Part shown: positions 9,727-20,892 of the stretch, one piece after another
How positions within the stretch are numbered: the first letter of the stretch is position 1
Layout of the letters: each line of letters begins with the position of its first letter
DNA from: Lycium barbarum
Taxonomy: Eukaryota > Streptophyta > Magnoliopsida > Solanales > Solanaceae
Assembly: GCF_019175385.1 (NCBI RefSeq)
Contig: NC_083339.1
Span: forward strand, 30,223,637 to 30,287,636
DNA length: 64,000 nt
Direction of reading: 5' to 3'
Made by a program: the position numbers and the translations under genes
The notes under the pieces: model-generated
Told to the model about the DNA's origin: nothing
What the model saw: only the letters and a program-made list of their open reading frames with translations
Database searches by the model: none

Positions 9727-10731
9727 ATGTCTTCTCCGTCGTCTTCTCAAAACATTTTACCAGAAAAGACCGTCATTGCCGATGCTCTTCCTCCCAATGT
9801 GGGTGTTGAAAAACCTAAGAACAGATTGTCTCCTAAAAATTTATGGGAGATGCTATTGCTATTGCTGCTGTTTCTAGGTCTTCATCTTCACCAACTTTTG
9901 ATGTTGGTGATGATGAAACTGACATGATTAATGTGAATTTGCCTTCTGTTGATAGTGTGATTCCAAAGAATCCTTCAAATACTATAGATTTAAATATTAC
10001 TCTTCTGAAAGGCGATAACCGTGATGTTTCAGAACTAGACAGGGAAAGGATGATTTTAGTTTCTTTAATTACTTCTCATGTTACTGAGGAGTCTCTTGTT
10101 TCTGTTCGAGAAAGGTGTCATTGGACAAATCATAATCTCGACATCGTAGTTCCCGGAGAGGATATGTCCATAACTATTCATCTTCCCGGATATTCTGCGG
10201 TGTACATCTACCTTTTCATTATCGGTTTTACTTTACCTCTTTCGCCGTCGATTGATGAATTTTGTTGCCGTTTGAATATTTGTGTGGCACAAATTACCCC
10301 CGAGGTTTGGCGATTGTTTCAATTACTTGCACATGTTGCTCATCTTACCGGGGTAACTATTACTCTCGATCATATTCTATATCTGAATTCGATCCATTAT
10401 ATTCGAGGCTCTATAATCATGTTTAGAGCTCGGAGATCCAATAAATCGTTTGAAGATCCCGGGGATGGTCATGATCGGCATTGGTTTGATGAGTTCGTAT
10501 TTATCTCCACTGCTCAATTGGTGAGCGGGATGCTAGCACCTTCTCGGAGAAACGGAACACGAGAGGTAATAATATTTTTCTTAATTTTCTTTATTAGCTC
10601 AATCTTCTCTTTTTAAACTTTCTCTTCGTTCAACAGCTTTTAACCCTAGATTAGTTAAACCTTCAAACATAAGGGAGTATATTGAAGCCGTGATTCAAGC
10701 TTCGGCGAGTATTCGTACATGGGGGCGTATG
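9727..10731 (+). pseudogene. Antisense ORF of the Tat element, 5' part (gypsy-associated ORF)
   Basis: The ATG at 9727 opens a Ser-rich start, and a frameshift near 9840-9860 moves into the frame that stays open to the first intron. The protein has a segment with LPGYSAVYIYLFIIGFTLPLS, then DEFCCRLNICVAQITPEVWR and a Trp/Phe-rich stretch (DRHWFDEFVFIS). This layout resembles the plant 'putative gypsy type transposon' family (Pfam PF04195, recalled from memory, not searched). A GT-AG intron is likely at 10566-10636 (GAG|GTAATA ... TTCAACAG). Exon 2 runs to 10731, where an Athila-like element has inserted; the ORF resumes at 17988. The function of this family is unknown. Confidence 0.72.
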
Positions 10732-11947
10732 TGATACGCTCAAATTACACCTTTAATTAGCATAAAGCGGACGATGTCAAATATAGTAACCCAACAAGGT
10801 TGGGGTCGAATCCCACAGAGAACAATATGTAGGGGTTTAAGCAGATTAGGAATTATTACCAACAACAGCTAGGCCGAACGCATCAATGGTGGTTTTTAGA
10901 TATGGTTTTGATAAAATACGAAAATATAAAATCTAATCTAGAAAGCAAATAAATTGATCAATGGCCACAAGAATGGAATAAAGGAAACTACTGCTCAAGT
11001 AACGATCCAATATATTTCATGAATTACAGATAATGATAATATTATGTTAATTAGCCTCAGATAATGACTCTAAATTAACTTCTCTCGAAGATTAACTAGA
11101 CTACCTAATTGAATATTCCTAAAGCAATTAGGAGCATTAAGAACACCCGACTATGACTACAAGTGGTATCGCCTATTCCTAGGTCAATTTCCATTAGATG
11201 GGGGTTAACGCCCCAAATTCATGTTAATTATTCTATCCCAACCCCGTTCTTCCTCTTCCGATTTTCAAACAAAGTAAATGGGCAAGTCCTAGGGTTATCT
11301 ACTCCCTTGAGAAATGTTGAAGAACAAGTATAATTAAAATAACAATAACTTACTTGATTAGATATAATGTCGATCAATAAATAAGCACAACAAGAGTTTC
11401 AATCTCAAATGTCACCAAGAAATTCCCATAAACAAGGGTTGAATAAAAGAGAGAAAATATACGTAGGAACCTTAACTTCCAACCTTGGTTTTATGCCAAA
11501 GATAATGTTACAATGCTCCCAGTTGGCTTTTAAATGAACTGGAACAGAAAAATCGTCGAAATCCGAGTTCTGCTCGGACTGGGCCTGAAGGCCTTCAGCG
11601 CGAACGCACCACGTGGCAGCGCGAATGCGTGGATGACTTCAGTACACTTCTCTACTTCAGCGCGATCGTGTAACATACTAGCGCGAACACGTAAAGTCAC
11701 CAACGCGTGTTGGAGCGATCGCGTGACTTACCTGCGCGTAATTTTCCACCAAAATTTCCAGAATCTCTAGTTTTTCTAATGATCAACTTTTTTCCTCTTT
11801 TTCGCTTGTTTTACACACTTAGGCTCTAGGGACCTCGTATTACTTGAAACCTAATAAAAACCACATAAAGTCACATAGACTTGATTAAAAACAAGTAAAA
11901 CTTATAGCCGAAAAGCATCGATTGTGGCGTAAAATCACGCCACATCA
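10732..11947 (-). repeat. 3' LTR of the Athila-like element (1216 bp)
   Basis: It runs from TGATACGCTC to GCCACATCA and pairs with 16770-17987. Small differences include an extra segment near 11220-11235 that the other copy lacks, and a short deletion around 11728 relative to it. A cluster of GCGCGA words lies at 11597-11740 next to the TATA-like CTTTTAAATG near 11527. Confidence 0.9.
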
Positions 11948-11964
11948 ACACCCCCAACTTAAAG
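11948..11964 (-). other. Polypurine tract of the Athila-like element
   Basis: On the minus strand this reads CTTTAAGTTGGGGGTGT and abuts the 3' LTR start TGATGTGGC. Confidence 0.8.
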
Positions 11965-13662
11965 TATTTGCTTGTCCTCAAGTAAGCCATACAGAACAAC
12001 GACTCAATCTAACACCTAGATATCACAGAGTCAGAATGTCTACATTGGTTTTTACTCTCAACTACCGTCACACATGTTTTTCTTCCAAGAACCACCCCAT
12101 TTTCGATTTTCAAACCATATACACAACCCAAGAACGCTATGACTAACAATGAAGCTTTAATGTATGACATTACATTATCGAACATATTATGATGCGCACA
12201 AACGCTACTTTAGGAGGTAACTTTATTTTGCTCACTTCTCATCCTTATGCCCTCACATAGACCAAAGAATGTCCCAACACACTTATATACAACAAGAATG
12301 GGACGAAGACAAAAGAGAATAGAGAAACACTCACACTCACAAAGAAATTCATATCTACAAATGCAAATACCATAGGTTTGTCGTTATTTTCTATGTTTTC
12401 ATCCTAGGCTCATTCGGTTGTGATCACATTAGGGCTTGTTTAGGCTTATAATGTAGGCTTAGGGACGGGTAGGATACTTATTGTATATTAGTGACTCACC
12501 CTCCTTGAACACTACAACATCTTTTCACCTTAATTCACCTCTTTTATTTGCAACCCCTTTTATTTAATTTCAAGTTTTCGACCTCGATGTGGTTTTATTC
12601 CTAACCAACTTACAAATATTTTTGTGTTACAATTTTTTGATTTCTCTCTCTCCCTCTTTTTTTTTCTTCTTTTTTTAGCATATGCAACTACCACATCGAA
12701 TCTCCAATAGCAAACTCCACCACCCCAACTTATGTTTTTAACATCTACTCCACATTTAATTCGCCTCCAACTTAGGCATTTTGCCTCATCTATCTAGTAG
12801 CATCAAGGAGGGAACGGGTGCGAAGATGGATTAATTGCACAAAGGGTAAGGTTTCATAATTGGCTAGGTAAGAAAAAGGTCAAAAGGCTCAAAAAGGGAA
12901 ACTAGGGATATTTGAAATTTTTGGTATGGCTTATTTTAGGCAAAGTGACTATTTACACAAAGAAAGCCTAAGACCATCTCACAACCAAACTAACTTTCGG
13001 ATTTCAAACACGACCAACCGGGCAAGTTCTAGATTATACATGCATAAACAAAATCAAACTAACAGCTCACACACACATTGACATAAGGACAATTATTTTA
13101 CCCTTGTGACCTCCTAAGTAGTCATTCATCACACACAATACCCCAATAATCCTAATGTCATATAAAGAATCAATTATGTCAACCAATAACTGTTCTAAGT
13201 ATGCATTTTTTGAATTTTCGAGGGGTCCAAATTTCCAACAAACCATAACAACATGCCATCAGTTATAGAGTAACACCAAATAAGTCAAAAATACTCTATT
13301 CAACCTAAGCAACATCCTAAACATGCCAGTTTCAACAAATATAAAATCCCTCAGGAAAAGAACTCTGGAAAAAAAAACCGAGAGGGTTCCTAAACACATA
13401 TATACAATACTTTCCAGATAGCCCACTCCCAACCAAAAAATTTGCAGTGTCCCCACTACATCACATAAGCATAAAAAGGGATTAGGCATACCTGCTAGCA
13501 CTAACTTTTAACGCTTTTCTCGCCATTTGGAGCTTATGAATTGGGCACCCAACATTGATTCAAGTTTGTGAACACGAGCAACGGGGGGTGGTAAATAGAT
13601 GACCACGCCAAGTAAAATATTTGTCATCTTACACTTCTTGGCTTTCAAGTGAGGAATGTCGT
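11965..13662 (-). other. Non-coding internal region of the Athila-like element
   Basis: No gag, protease, RT or integrase motif is seen on either strand. The longest minus-strand frame (80 codons at 13259-13501) has no recognisable domain. The T-rich tract near 12640-12670 is simple sequence. The region is continuous with 16232-16746 on the other side of the nested solo LTR. Confidence 0.6.
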
Positions 13663-16231
13663 TGTCACGACCCAACTAGGGGCCGCGACGGGTACTCGGG
13701 GCTAACCACCGAGCACCACTCGTTCTATTTATCATCATGCCCATTTAGTGCTCTTTTATCACATTTATGCTCAAATCGTAGGAAAATCATATTTCATATG
13801 GAAACATAAATACTTTTATATACATATGCCTCTCGGCCATCAAAATAATATATATACATAATAGCATCTCGTGAGACCATCTAACCCACACTGCGTATCT
13901 ACGAGCCTCTACTAGAGTACAAGACACATAGACGGGACAGGACCCCGTTGGGCCCAACATATACAAATGTACACAAAAGAATCATCATAAGAACCTCCGG
14001 AACAAAGGAGTGCTCTCAATCAGCTAACCGCTCCTACGAGTCTGGCTCAAGCTCGCCTCCCTGTCTACCTGTGGGCATGAACACAGCGTCCAAAGAAAAC
14101 GGACGTCAGTACGAATATTGTACTGAGTAGGTAAGACAGGAATGAAATAAAAATAATAGAAGGATCGTGAGCTATAAGAGAAGGACATGACCTGCATGAG
14201 TGTCATAGGCAAATACATTCCTTACATATATCATATTTTACATATTCATGATACATATGTCATCACATCACACATGTTATCACATCACACATGTTATCAC
14301 ATATATCATCACATCGTAATCCGCATCATTAACCCGCGTTCGGGTAACCATCATATGCCGCCCACTAGTGGTGATCATGCCCGGCCCTCTAGGCTCGGTG
14401 TAAACATAGCAGCTCGCCTTAGTGGTGACATGCCCGACCATCTAGGCACGGTGGAATCATATGCAGCCCGCCTTAGCGGTGACATGCCCGGCCATATTGG
14501 CACGGTGGAATCACATCGTCATATAGTCAATCATAACCCATCATTATTACTCATCTCATGAACATATTATAGTCTTATCATAGCTTGACATTTTCATACA
14601 TAACATAGGCATATTATAAGCTAGCATTATTGATTATCTTGTAGACATACCATGACTATGTCGGGGTGACGTAAGGTCGTAAACCCCCGATTATATTATG
14701 AACATTTATGAGTACTTTGCCTCACCTTGAAGGAAATAGTGCATAAGGTAAGTGTTAACAATAATGACATCATCAGCGTTATGGGATCATCATATCGTGA
14801 ACTATTGAACCTCTATAATTTAATTCATCATCACCATTAGCATGCTCGTATGTAGTTTAGTATATTTAAGGACTCATAAACTCCATCATATAGGAGGATC
14901 ACGGAAAGCTTGAAAGATTCATGCCTTTGAAAGAAGGGATAAGCCTTACATACCTTTATCATTTACTAATCTATCGCTTGCTTGTTCTCCTTTAGTGCAT
15001 ACGTTCTAGCTTCAAGAGAATTCGTATCGACATTAGCTAACAATTATAAGAAGGTCTTACTAACACTAGAGAAAATTGGACAGCATTTCCTTCGTTTATA
15101 CAACTCTTCCCATATTCTATATCAACTCTCAAACGTTCATAACAACATTCTCAATATGATAGACAACACTCATCATACGTTTACAATATCCGTATTTCAC
15201 AATTTGTCTTCAATTTCTCCATAATCATGGCCATGGTTCATTGTTGCATTTTTCTCACATAGGATATTTATTCCATGTTCTAAATGTCATTCATAACATT
15301 TTTAAAATCACAAATTATCAATGATCATGGCTCAATTCAAACCTTTACTCAACAATGCTACTATTCACACTTTCATGACCCATTTCTTACATCCTTCTAT
15401 AATCCAAGTGTTTCAACTCTTCCATACCCTAAATAACATGTAAATGCCATAAAACTTACCTTAGATGTTGTAGGAACAAGCCTTGAGTGGTATTACTCTT
15501 CTTGCACCAAAACCCTAGTTTACTTCTCTTGAAATTTCTTAACTTGGATGAACTTTGATGAGTTTCCCACACTTGGTTTTGTTGCTTTGATGAAGTTGAT
15601 CATCAATTTCTCATGAGTTCTTGTATATGAAATGTGTGGAAGTTTCTAGAGAAGTCTTGAGTTGTGGAGAATGAAAAATGAAAATGAAATAAATGAACTT
15701 GGGTCTCTTATTTAAAACTTGGAATCTGATTCGAAATGAACAGTAGTTGAAAGTGCACAGTGGTCGTAAACTCGGTTTATGGTCCGTATTCTAGAATACG
15801 GGCCGTATTTCATGGGCGTATTTAAGTATAACAGAACCAGAAAGGTAGGCTGAGGACATGGTGATTTACGAACTCAGTTTACGGGCCGTATTTCAGTTTA
15901 CGGTCCGTATTTCAAGTCGTTTTTAACCATTCAAGTCTTTGGCAGAAAGTTGAAGTTTTGGAATGTTGAAAAACGACAAGGCAGTTTATGGGCCGTATAC
16001 CACTTTACGGTCCGTATTTCATCGACGAGACCAAAGTGCAAATCTGCAACTTTTCACATTTTCAGAACCTATAAATAGTCGTTGGGCTCATAACCTACCT
16101 CTTATTCCCATTGCCTTTGAAATCTTACTTAGGGTCGTCAAACGTCATTCCCTTCTGATTAAAACATCGTATACTCGTATTCTTCGTTAGTCTATTCACT
16201 GTACGAGATTGAAAATTTCCGAGGTGTAACA
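13663..16231 (-). mobile_element. Solo LTR of the Tekay-like family (2569 bp)
   Basis: It begins TGTCACGACCC and ends CCGAGGTGTAACA, the reverse of the LTR at 2889-5449. Flanks GTCGT (13658-13662) and GTCAT (16232-16236) are a 5-bp target duplication with one change. There is no internal region, so unequal recombination between LTRs probably removed it. On the minus strand the TATA-like TTTTAAATAAG lies about 515 bp from the LTR start, followed by GACCCAAGTTC as in the attached LTR. A tandem array at 14375-14515 (unit near 66 bp with GACATGCCCG-CCAT) lies in the R/U5 part. Confidence 0.9.
15705..16020 (-). promoter_or_regulatory. Palindrome cluster upstream of the TATA box in the solo Tekay LTR
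   Basis: Three GGTCCGTAT and three GGGCCGTAT words, several preceded by TTTA, occur between 15779 and 16018. They include the perfect 18-bp palindrome CCGTATTCTAGAATACGG at 15784-15801. The TATA-like element is at about 15708-15718 on the minus strand, directly downstream of the cluster in the direction of transcription. Confidence 0.6.
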
Positions 16232-16746
16232 GTCATTTTGCCTTCTTGAATTTTCAAATTGCAAAATATAAGGCTCTTGAACTTCTTGAATTACGCCATC
16301 CTCCTTTTCCCCCGGATTAGAGTCAACACCACCCATATTTTTCAGAACAATGGTTGACTCAATTTTTTTTTTCTTTGGCATTCCCAATAAAATCATCTGC
16401 ATGATTTACCCTTTCATCTTGAGCATTAGGGAGTTCATAATGATTTGCCCATGGAGGTTTTTCTTCGTCCGTCATCAAACCAAGTTAGAGACTAGTTTCC
16501 AAGTATTCTTCCAAGGCTTTTTGATTTTCATTACCCTCACCTAGCAGGCACTCCATCATGAGTTTGAACTCACCAATTTGTCCATGCTCACAATAAAAAT
16601 CACTACTAAACAAGTTTTCATGGAAAGATGTCGTTGTTATTTTCTAAAAATAAAATAAACCAAAGAAAACAACAATACAGATTTTAACGGGTTTGGTTCA
16701 AAGGAAGTTATCTTATTTTCTAAATTAGCCAAAATACGCCAATTAT
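16232..16746 (-). other. Non-coding leader of the Athila-like element
   Basis: This segment lies between the PBS and the nested solo LTR. A 68-codon minus-strand frame (16196-16402) has a Lys-rich start and no recognisable domain; it may be a gag relic, but I cannot support that. Confidence 0.5.
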
Positions 16747-16764
16747 TCCCCAGAAACGGCGCAA
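16747..16764 (-). other. Primer binding site of the Athila-like element
   Basis: On the minus strand the sequence TTGCGCCGTTTCTGGGGA follows the 5' LTR after a short AT spacer. It resembles the TGGCGCCGTTGCCGGGGA-type PBS of Athila-related elements with several changes. Confidence 0.75.
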
Positions 16765-16769
16765 AAATT

Positions 16770-17987
16770 TGATACGCTCAAATTACACCTTTAATTAGCG
16801 TAAAGCGGACGATGTCAAATATAGTAACCCAATAAGGTTGGGGTCGAATCCCACAGAGAACAGTATGTAGGAATTTAAGAAGATTAGGAATTATTACCAA
16901 CAACAGCTAGGCCGAACGCATCAATGGTGGTTTTTAGATATGGTTTTGATAAAATACGAAAATATAAAATCTAATCTAGAAAGCAAATAAATTGATCAAT
17001 GGCCACAAGAATGGAATAAAGGAAACTACTGCTCAAGTAACGATCCAATATATTTCACGAATTACAGATAATGATAATATTATGTTAATTAGCCTCAGAT
17101 AATGACTCTAAATTAACTTCTCTCGAAGATTAACTAGACTACCTAATTGAATATTCCTAAAGCAATTAGGAGCATTAAGAACACCCGACTATGACTACAA
17201 GTGGTATCGCCTATTCCTAGGTCAATTTTCATTAGATGGGGGTTAACGCCCCAAATTCATTCTATCCCAACCCCGTTCTTCCTCTTCCGATTTTCAAACA
17301 AAGTAAATGGGCAAGTCGTAGGGTTAGCTACTCCGTTGAGAAATGTTGAAGAACAAGTATAATTAAAATAACAATAACTTACTTGATTAGATATAATGTC
17401 GATCAATAAATAAGCACAACAAGAGTTTCAATCTCAAATGTCACCAAGAAATTCCCATAAACAAGGGTTAAATAAAAGAGAGAAAATATACGTAGGAACC
17501 ATAGCCTCCAACCTTGTGTTTTATGCCAAATATAATGTTACAATGCTCCCAGTTGGCTTTTAAATGAACTGGAATAGAAAAATCATCGAAATCCGGGTTC
17601 TGCTCGAACTGTGCCGGAAGGCCTTTAGCGCGAACGCGCCACGTGGCAGCGCGAATGCGTGGATGATGTCATCACACTTCTCTACTTCAGCAGATCGCAT
17701 AACATACTGGCGCGAATGCGTAGAGTCACCGACGCGCGTGGGCACGATCGTGTGACTTACCTGCGCGAACGTGCAGGCTAATTTTCCACCAAAATTTCCA
17801 GAATCTCCATTTTTTCCTGTGATCAACCTTTTTCCTCTTTTTCGCTTGTTTTCCACACTTAGGATTTAGGGACCTCGTATTACCTGAAACATAATAAAAA
17901 TAACGTAAAATCACATAGACTTGCTTAAAAACAAGTAAAACTTATAGCCGAAAAACATCGATTGTGGCGTAAAATCATGCCACATCA
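16770..17987 (-). repeat. 5' LTR of the Athila-like element (1218 bp)
   Basis: It runs from TGATACGCTC to GCCACATCA. On the minus strand U3 contains GCGCGA/GCGCGTG-type words at 17625-17775, followed by the TATA-like CATTTAAAAGCC near 17555-17566, about 420 bp from the LTR start. Confidence 0.9.
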
Positions 17988-20225
17988 GTATGCTGTTTCG
18001 AAGAGTATTCATACTCTCAAAGACATGAAGCCAGAAGAAGCCTGTGCAAAAGGTAGAGGAAAGATATTGAAGAAATATCTTACTTTGTAATGGCGACAGA
18101 GTTTATCTTATATTCGTTTTATTTTTCTCAGGTCCTTCGAAAAAGGTGAAACATATAGCAAAGAAACGACTGACTCTTCCGCGCGACGAAGGGTCGGTGT
18201 TGGAAAAGATAAGATCTCTTACTGGTAAGAGGTCTAATGCCAAAATTAAGGATTCCAAGGCTATTGACAAGACTGCCTTGAAGAAGAAAAGATTGAGAAA
18301 ATAATTTCTTTAGAAGTCGTCCGATATTGTTTCCGAGTAGATAGGAGGTGCGCCAAGTGAGTTTAGGCTAATTGATGAGAGTACTGATTCTGAAGAAGAA
18401 CCTTCTTTAGTTTTACGTCGTAAAAGGTGGGTCAAGTTTCCAACTTCTTCTGATATTGTTGTCATTTCAGATGAATCTCTGGTGAAGGAGATAGAGAAAT
18501 TAACGACGGTTATTGAGAGTCATAATAAAGGTGATACGGCGATTCCCGAGGTAGATATCACCGATAATATTATTTCCGGAGTTGCCGATAAGAGTGGGAC
18601 CTGTCTTCCTAGTAGTATTGATGAGGCTGAAGTTGAAGTTCCTTCTCGTGAAGCGGCTGTAGCCGATATCGAGGACTTGATCGATACTGAAAACATTGAT
18701 GCCAGTGCTGCTGATATCCCTACTGGTACTTCTACTTATCCTTTTCAACGGCGAGGAACAAGTACCCCTACTGTTCCTTACAATATCGCTCAACCCGTTT
18801 CTCACTTTACTGTGGCTGATAAAGGGAAAAACGCTAGGAAAGAAAGCAACATTTTGCACGGGGTTGATCCTCGAGTACAACTTCTTCAGGCGGATGATCC
18901 CGCCACCATGTGGATGAAGTCCTTTGTTTCTATCACCATCAATCGTAATTGTTCATTTGACCTATCGGACGAGGACAATCTTTTGGCCAATCCTCACGTG
19001 ATTAGTCGTTTTGCTCATAACTATATTGGTCCCAAGGAGAATATGATTTTGAAAGATATGCCTACTCATCAAATGGACATGGTTGCCCTCGGGCTTATGA
19101 TTCAGGTATATATTTTCACTTCCCTTTTTTTTTTTCTTCTTACTTCCCTTCATTGTATATTCTGACCCTTATAAATTTTGATAAAGGCCCAAACATATTT
19201 ATGCAGGAGTCTTGAACGTGTCGAAGGTGAGGCTAAACTCATTCAAAAGCTTCGCGAGGAGAATGTTGTACTCACTCAGGAAGTGAAGATCTTGAATGCG
19301 GAACGCAATTCTTCCGTTAGGGAGTTAGAAAGAGCCAAATCCAAAATTGTGGCACATCGGGCTGATGAAAAAAAAAATTCGAAAGCAAATTGCTGATCTC
19401 GAAAAGGAAAGATATGAAGCTTTTCGCATAGCGAGGTAGGAAGAGTTGGCCATTAGCGATCTGAAGCAAAAATTAGTGGAATCGAATCAGCTAAAAGTTG
19501 ATCTCCAAAACAAATTGTGGGATCAAAATGCCAAACTCAGCAAACTTGAATCTGACTTCAATGCTTTGAAAGTGAAGAATGTCAAAAACTCCGGAGAGCT
19601 TGCACAAGCCTTGATTGATCTAAACCAGAGTAAACATGATATTCAAGCTTTCCAAAAAGAGTTGACGAATAAAGATCGGGATATCAGCAAGAAAAATGTT
19701 ATGTTGGCGGAAAGCCACAAAAAATTCTCGAAGCTTATGGATCGTGCTAAGAAATTGCGTGAATTCTCAAAGCAACTCCAGAGTCAGAAAGATAAGTACA
19801 AACAAAGAATTGAAGACATGGAGAAGGGTTTTGAAGATGAAAAATAGAAAATTCTCAGTTGGGCTGTTATCAAAGCTTGACATGACTTTTTGAAGACTTT
19901 CAACCCTTCTTATTTTGATCATGCTCAGGCTCTCGCCGCTGCTGAGTAGAACATGAAAGAAGCCAATGAAATCCTTGAATATAATGCAGAGGATGAATCT
20001 ATGGCTGAAGAGGAAATGACTGAAGATGGAGATGATGTCGGTACCTCAGATGAAGGGGATGTGTTATCCGGAGATGCAATTACTCCTGCCCCTGAGGATA
20101 CCGTAATCGGGGAGGATCCAAATGTTGATTCCAACACCGGGGATGTTTACAGGGATCCTCCTATGCAAATTTTCAAAGATGCCTCTCTTCCTTCTTCATC
20201 GCCAGTTTCTTCTTCTCATGTTTAA
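17988..20225 (+). pseudogene. Antisense ORF of the Tat element, 3' part (coiled coil and acidic tail)
   Basis: The ORF resumes after the Athila-like insertion. A likely intron at about 18088-18132 ends TTTTTCTCAG. An acidic and Ser/Thr-rich stretch (18482-19105) holds a conserved-looking block (DEDNLLANPHVISRFAHNY). A clear GT-AG intron at 19106-19186 (CAG|GTATAT, pyrimidine tract, ATAAAG) joins MIQ in frame to AQTYLCRSLERV. The next part is a long heptad-rich coiled coil (19208-19850) with a frameshift in an A-run at 19369 and a TAG near 19436. The last part is very acidic (about 19953-20225) and ends at TAA. The middle-to-end layout resembles plant transposon-associated coiled-coil proteins of unknown role. 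Confidence 0.7.
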
Positions 20226-20892
20226 ATGTTTGTATTTTATGTCTTCCTCTTGTAAGGCTTTTGCTTTTATGAACAATTTTTTTTTAATTCATGTTTTTCC
20301 TTCATTATAAACAACCTCTTGGAAGTTTTCTTCAATTAAAACCTTTCACGGGTGATCAATCCGATTAAGAATTTTAATATCAGAATCCTTGAAAGTAGAT
20401 TTGTCATTTTGATGTTGCTTTTTCGGGAAGTTTGCTATAGTTTATTGAGTAGCTCAAATGATTTGAAGAATTCAAATCATTGACTTTGACTTTCAACACA
20501 AATAAGAAATCTTAACTGATGTGTTTCTTTGTCAACAATAAATCTTAGTTCGAAAAACTAGAATATGAGATGTTGTAAACAGACTTACATGTCAAAATTT
20601 TGCCATTGTTAACTCGGAGGTGTTTTTAACGGAATTAGAATCTTCCGGCATTATGAATTTAATTTAAATGATATGTATTACTATTGTGTATGTATGGTCG
20701 GAATCATGGATACATCATTTGTATAATTGGAAATAGTGATATGTGTGTATGATCGGAATCATAAATATGCCATACAAACTTATAACACACAAAGATCATG
20801 TAATAATCAATTTTATTTCTAACACGATTATAAGTTTACAAATCAAGCCTGGAGGCGTTTTCCGTACATTTTTGGAGCGATAGCCTCTATTG
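20226..20892. other. Spacer between the converging antisense ORF and pol of the Tat element
   Basis: This is AT-rich DNA without a coding frame. The plus-strand ORF ends at its left edge and the minus-strand integrase ends at its right edge, so polyadenylation signals for both transcripts are expected here. A short direct repeat (GTATGTATGGTCGGAATCAT and GTGTATGATCGGAATCAT) lies at 20687-20765. Confidence 0.5.

Larger units (their letters stand above)
10732..17987 (-). mobile_element. Athila-like non-autonomous LTR retrotransposon (LARD-like)
   Basis: LTRs at 10732-11947 and 16770-17987 are nearly identical, and a perfect duplication GTATG flanks the element (10727-10731 and 17988-17992). 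On the minus strand a PBS follows the right LTR, so the element reads right to left. The PBS type and the GTTGGGGGTGT polypurine tract are typical of Athila-related elements. Subtracting the nested solo LTR leaves only about 2.25 kb of internal DNA without recognisable gag or pol, so the element must have relied on proteins from a relative. It interrupts exon 2 of the antisense ORF of the Tat element. Confidence 0.82.

Noticed and set aside
14187..14561. 124-codon plus-strand ORF
   Set aside because: It reads through the tandem array of a solo LTR; the repeated peptide follows the DNA repeat.
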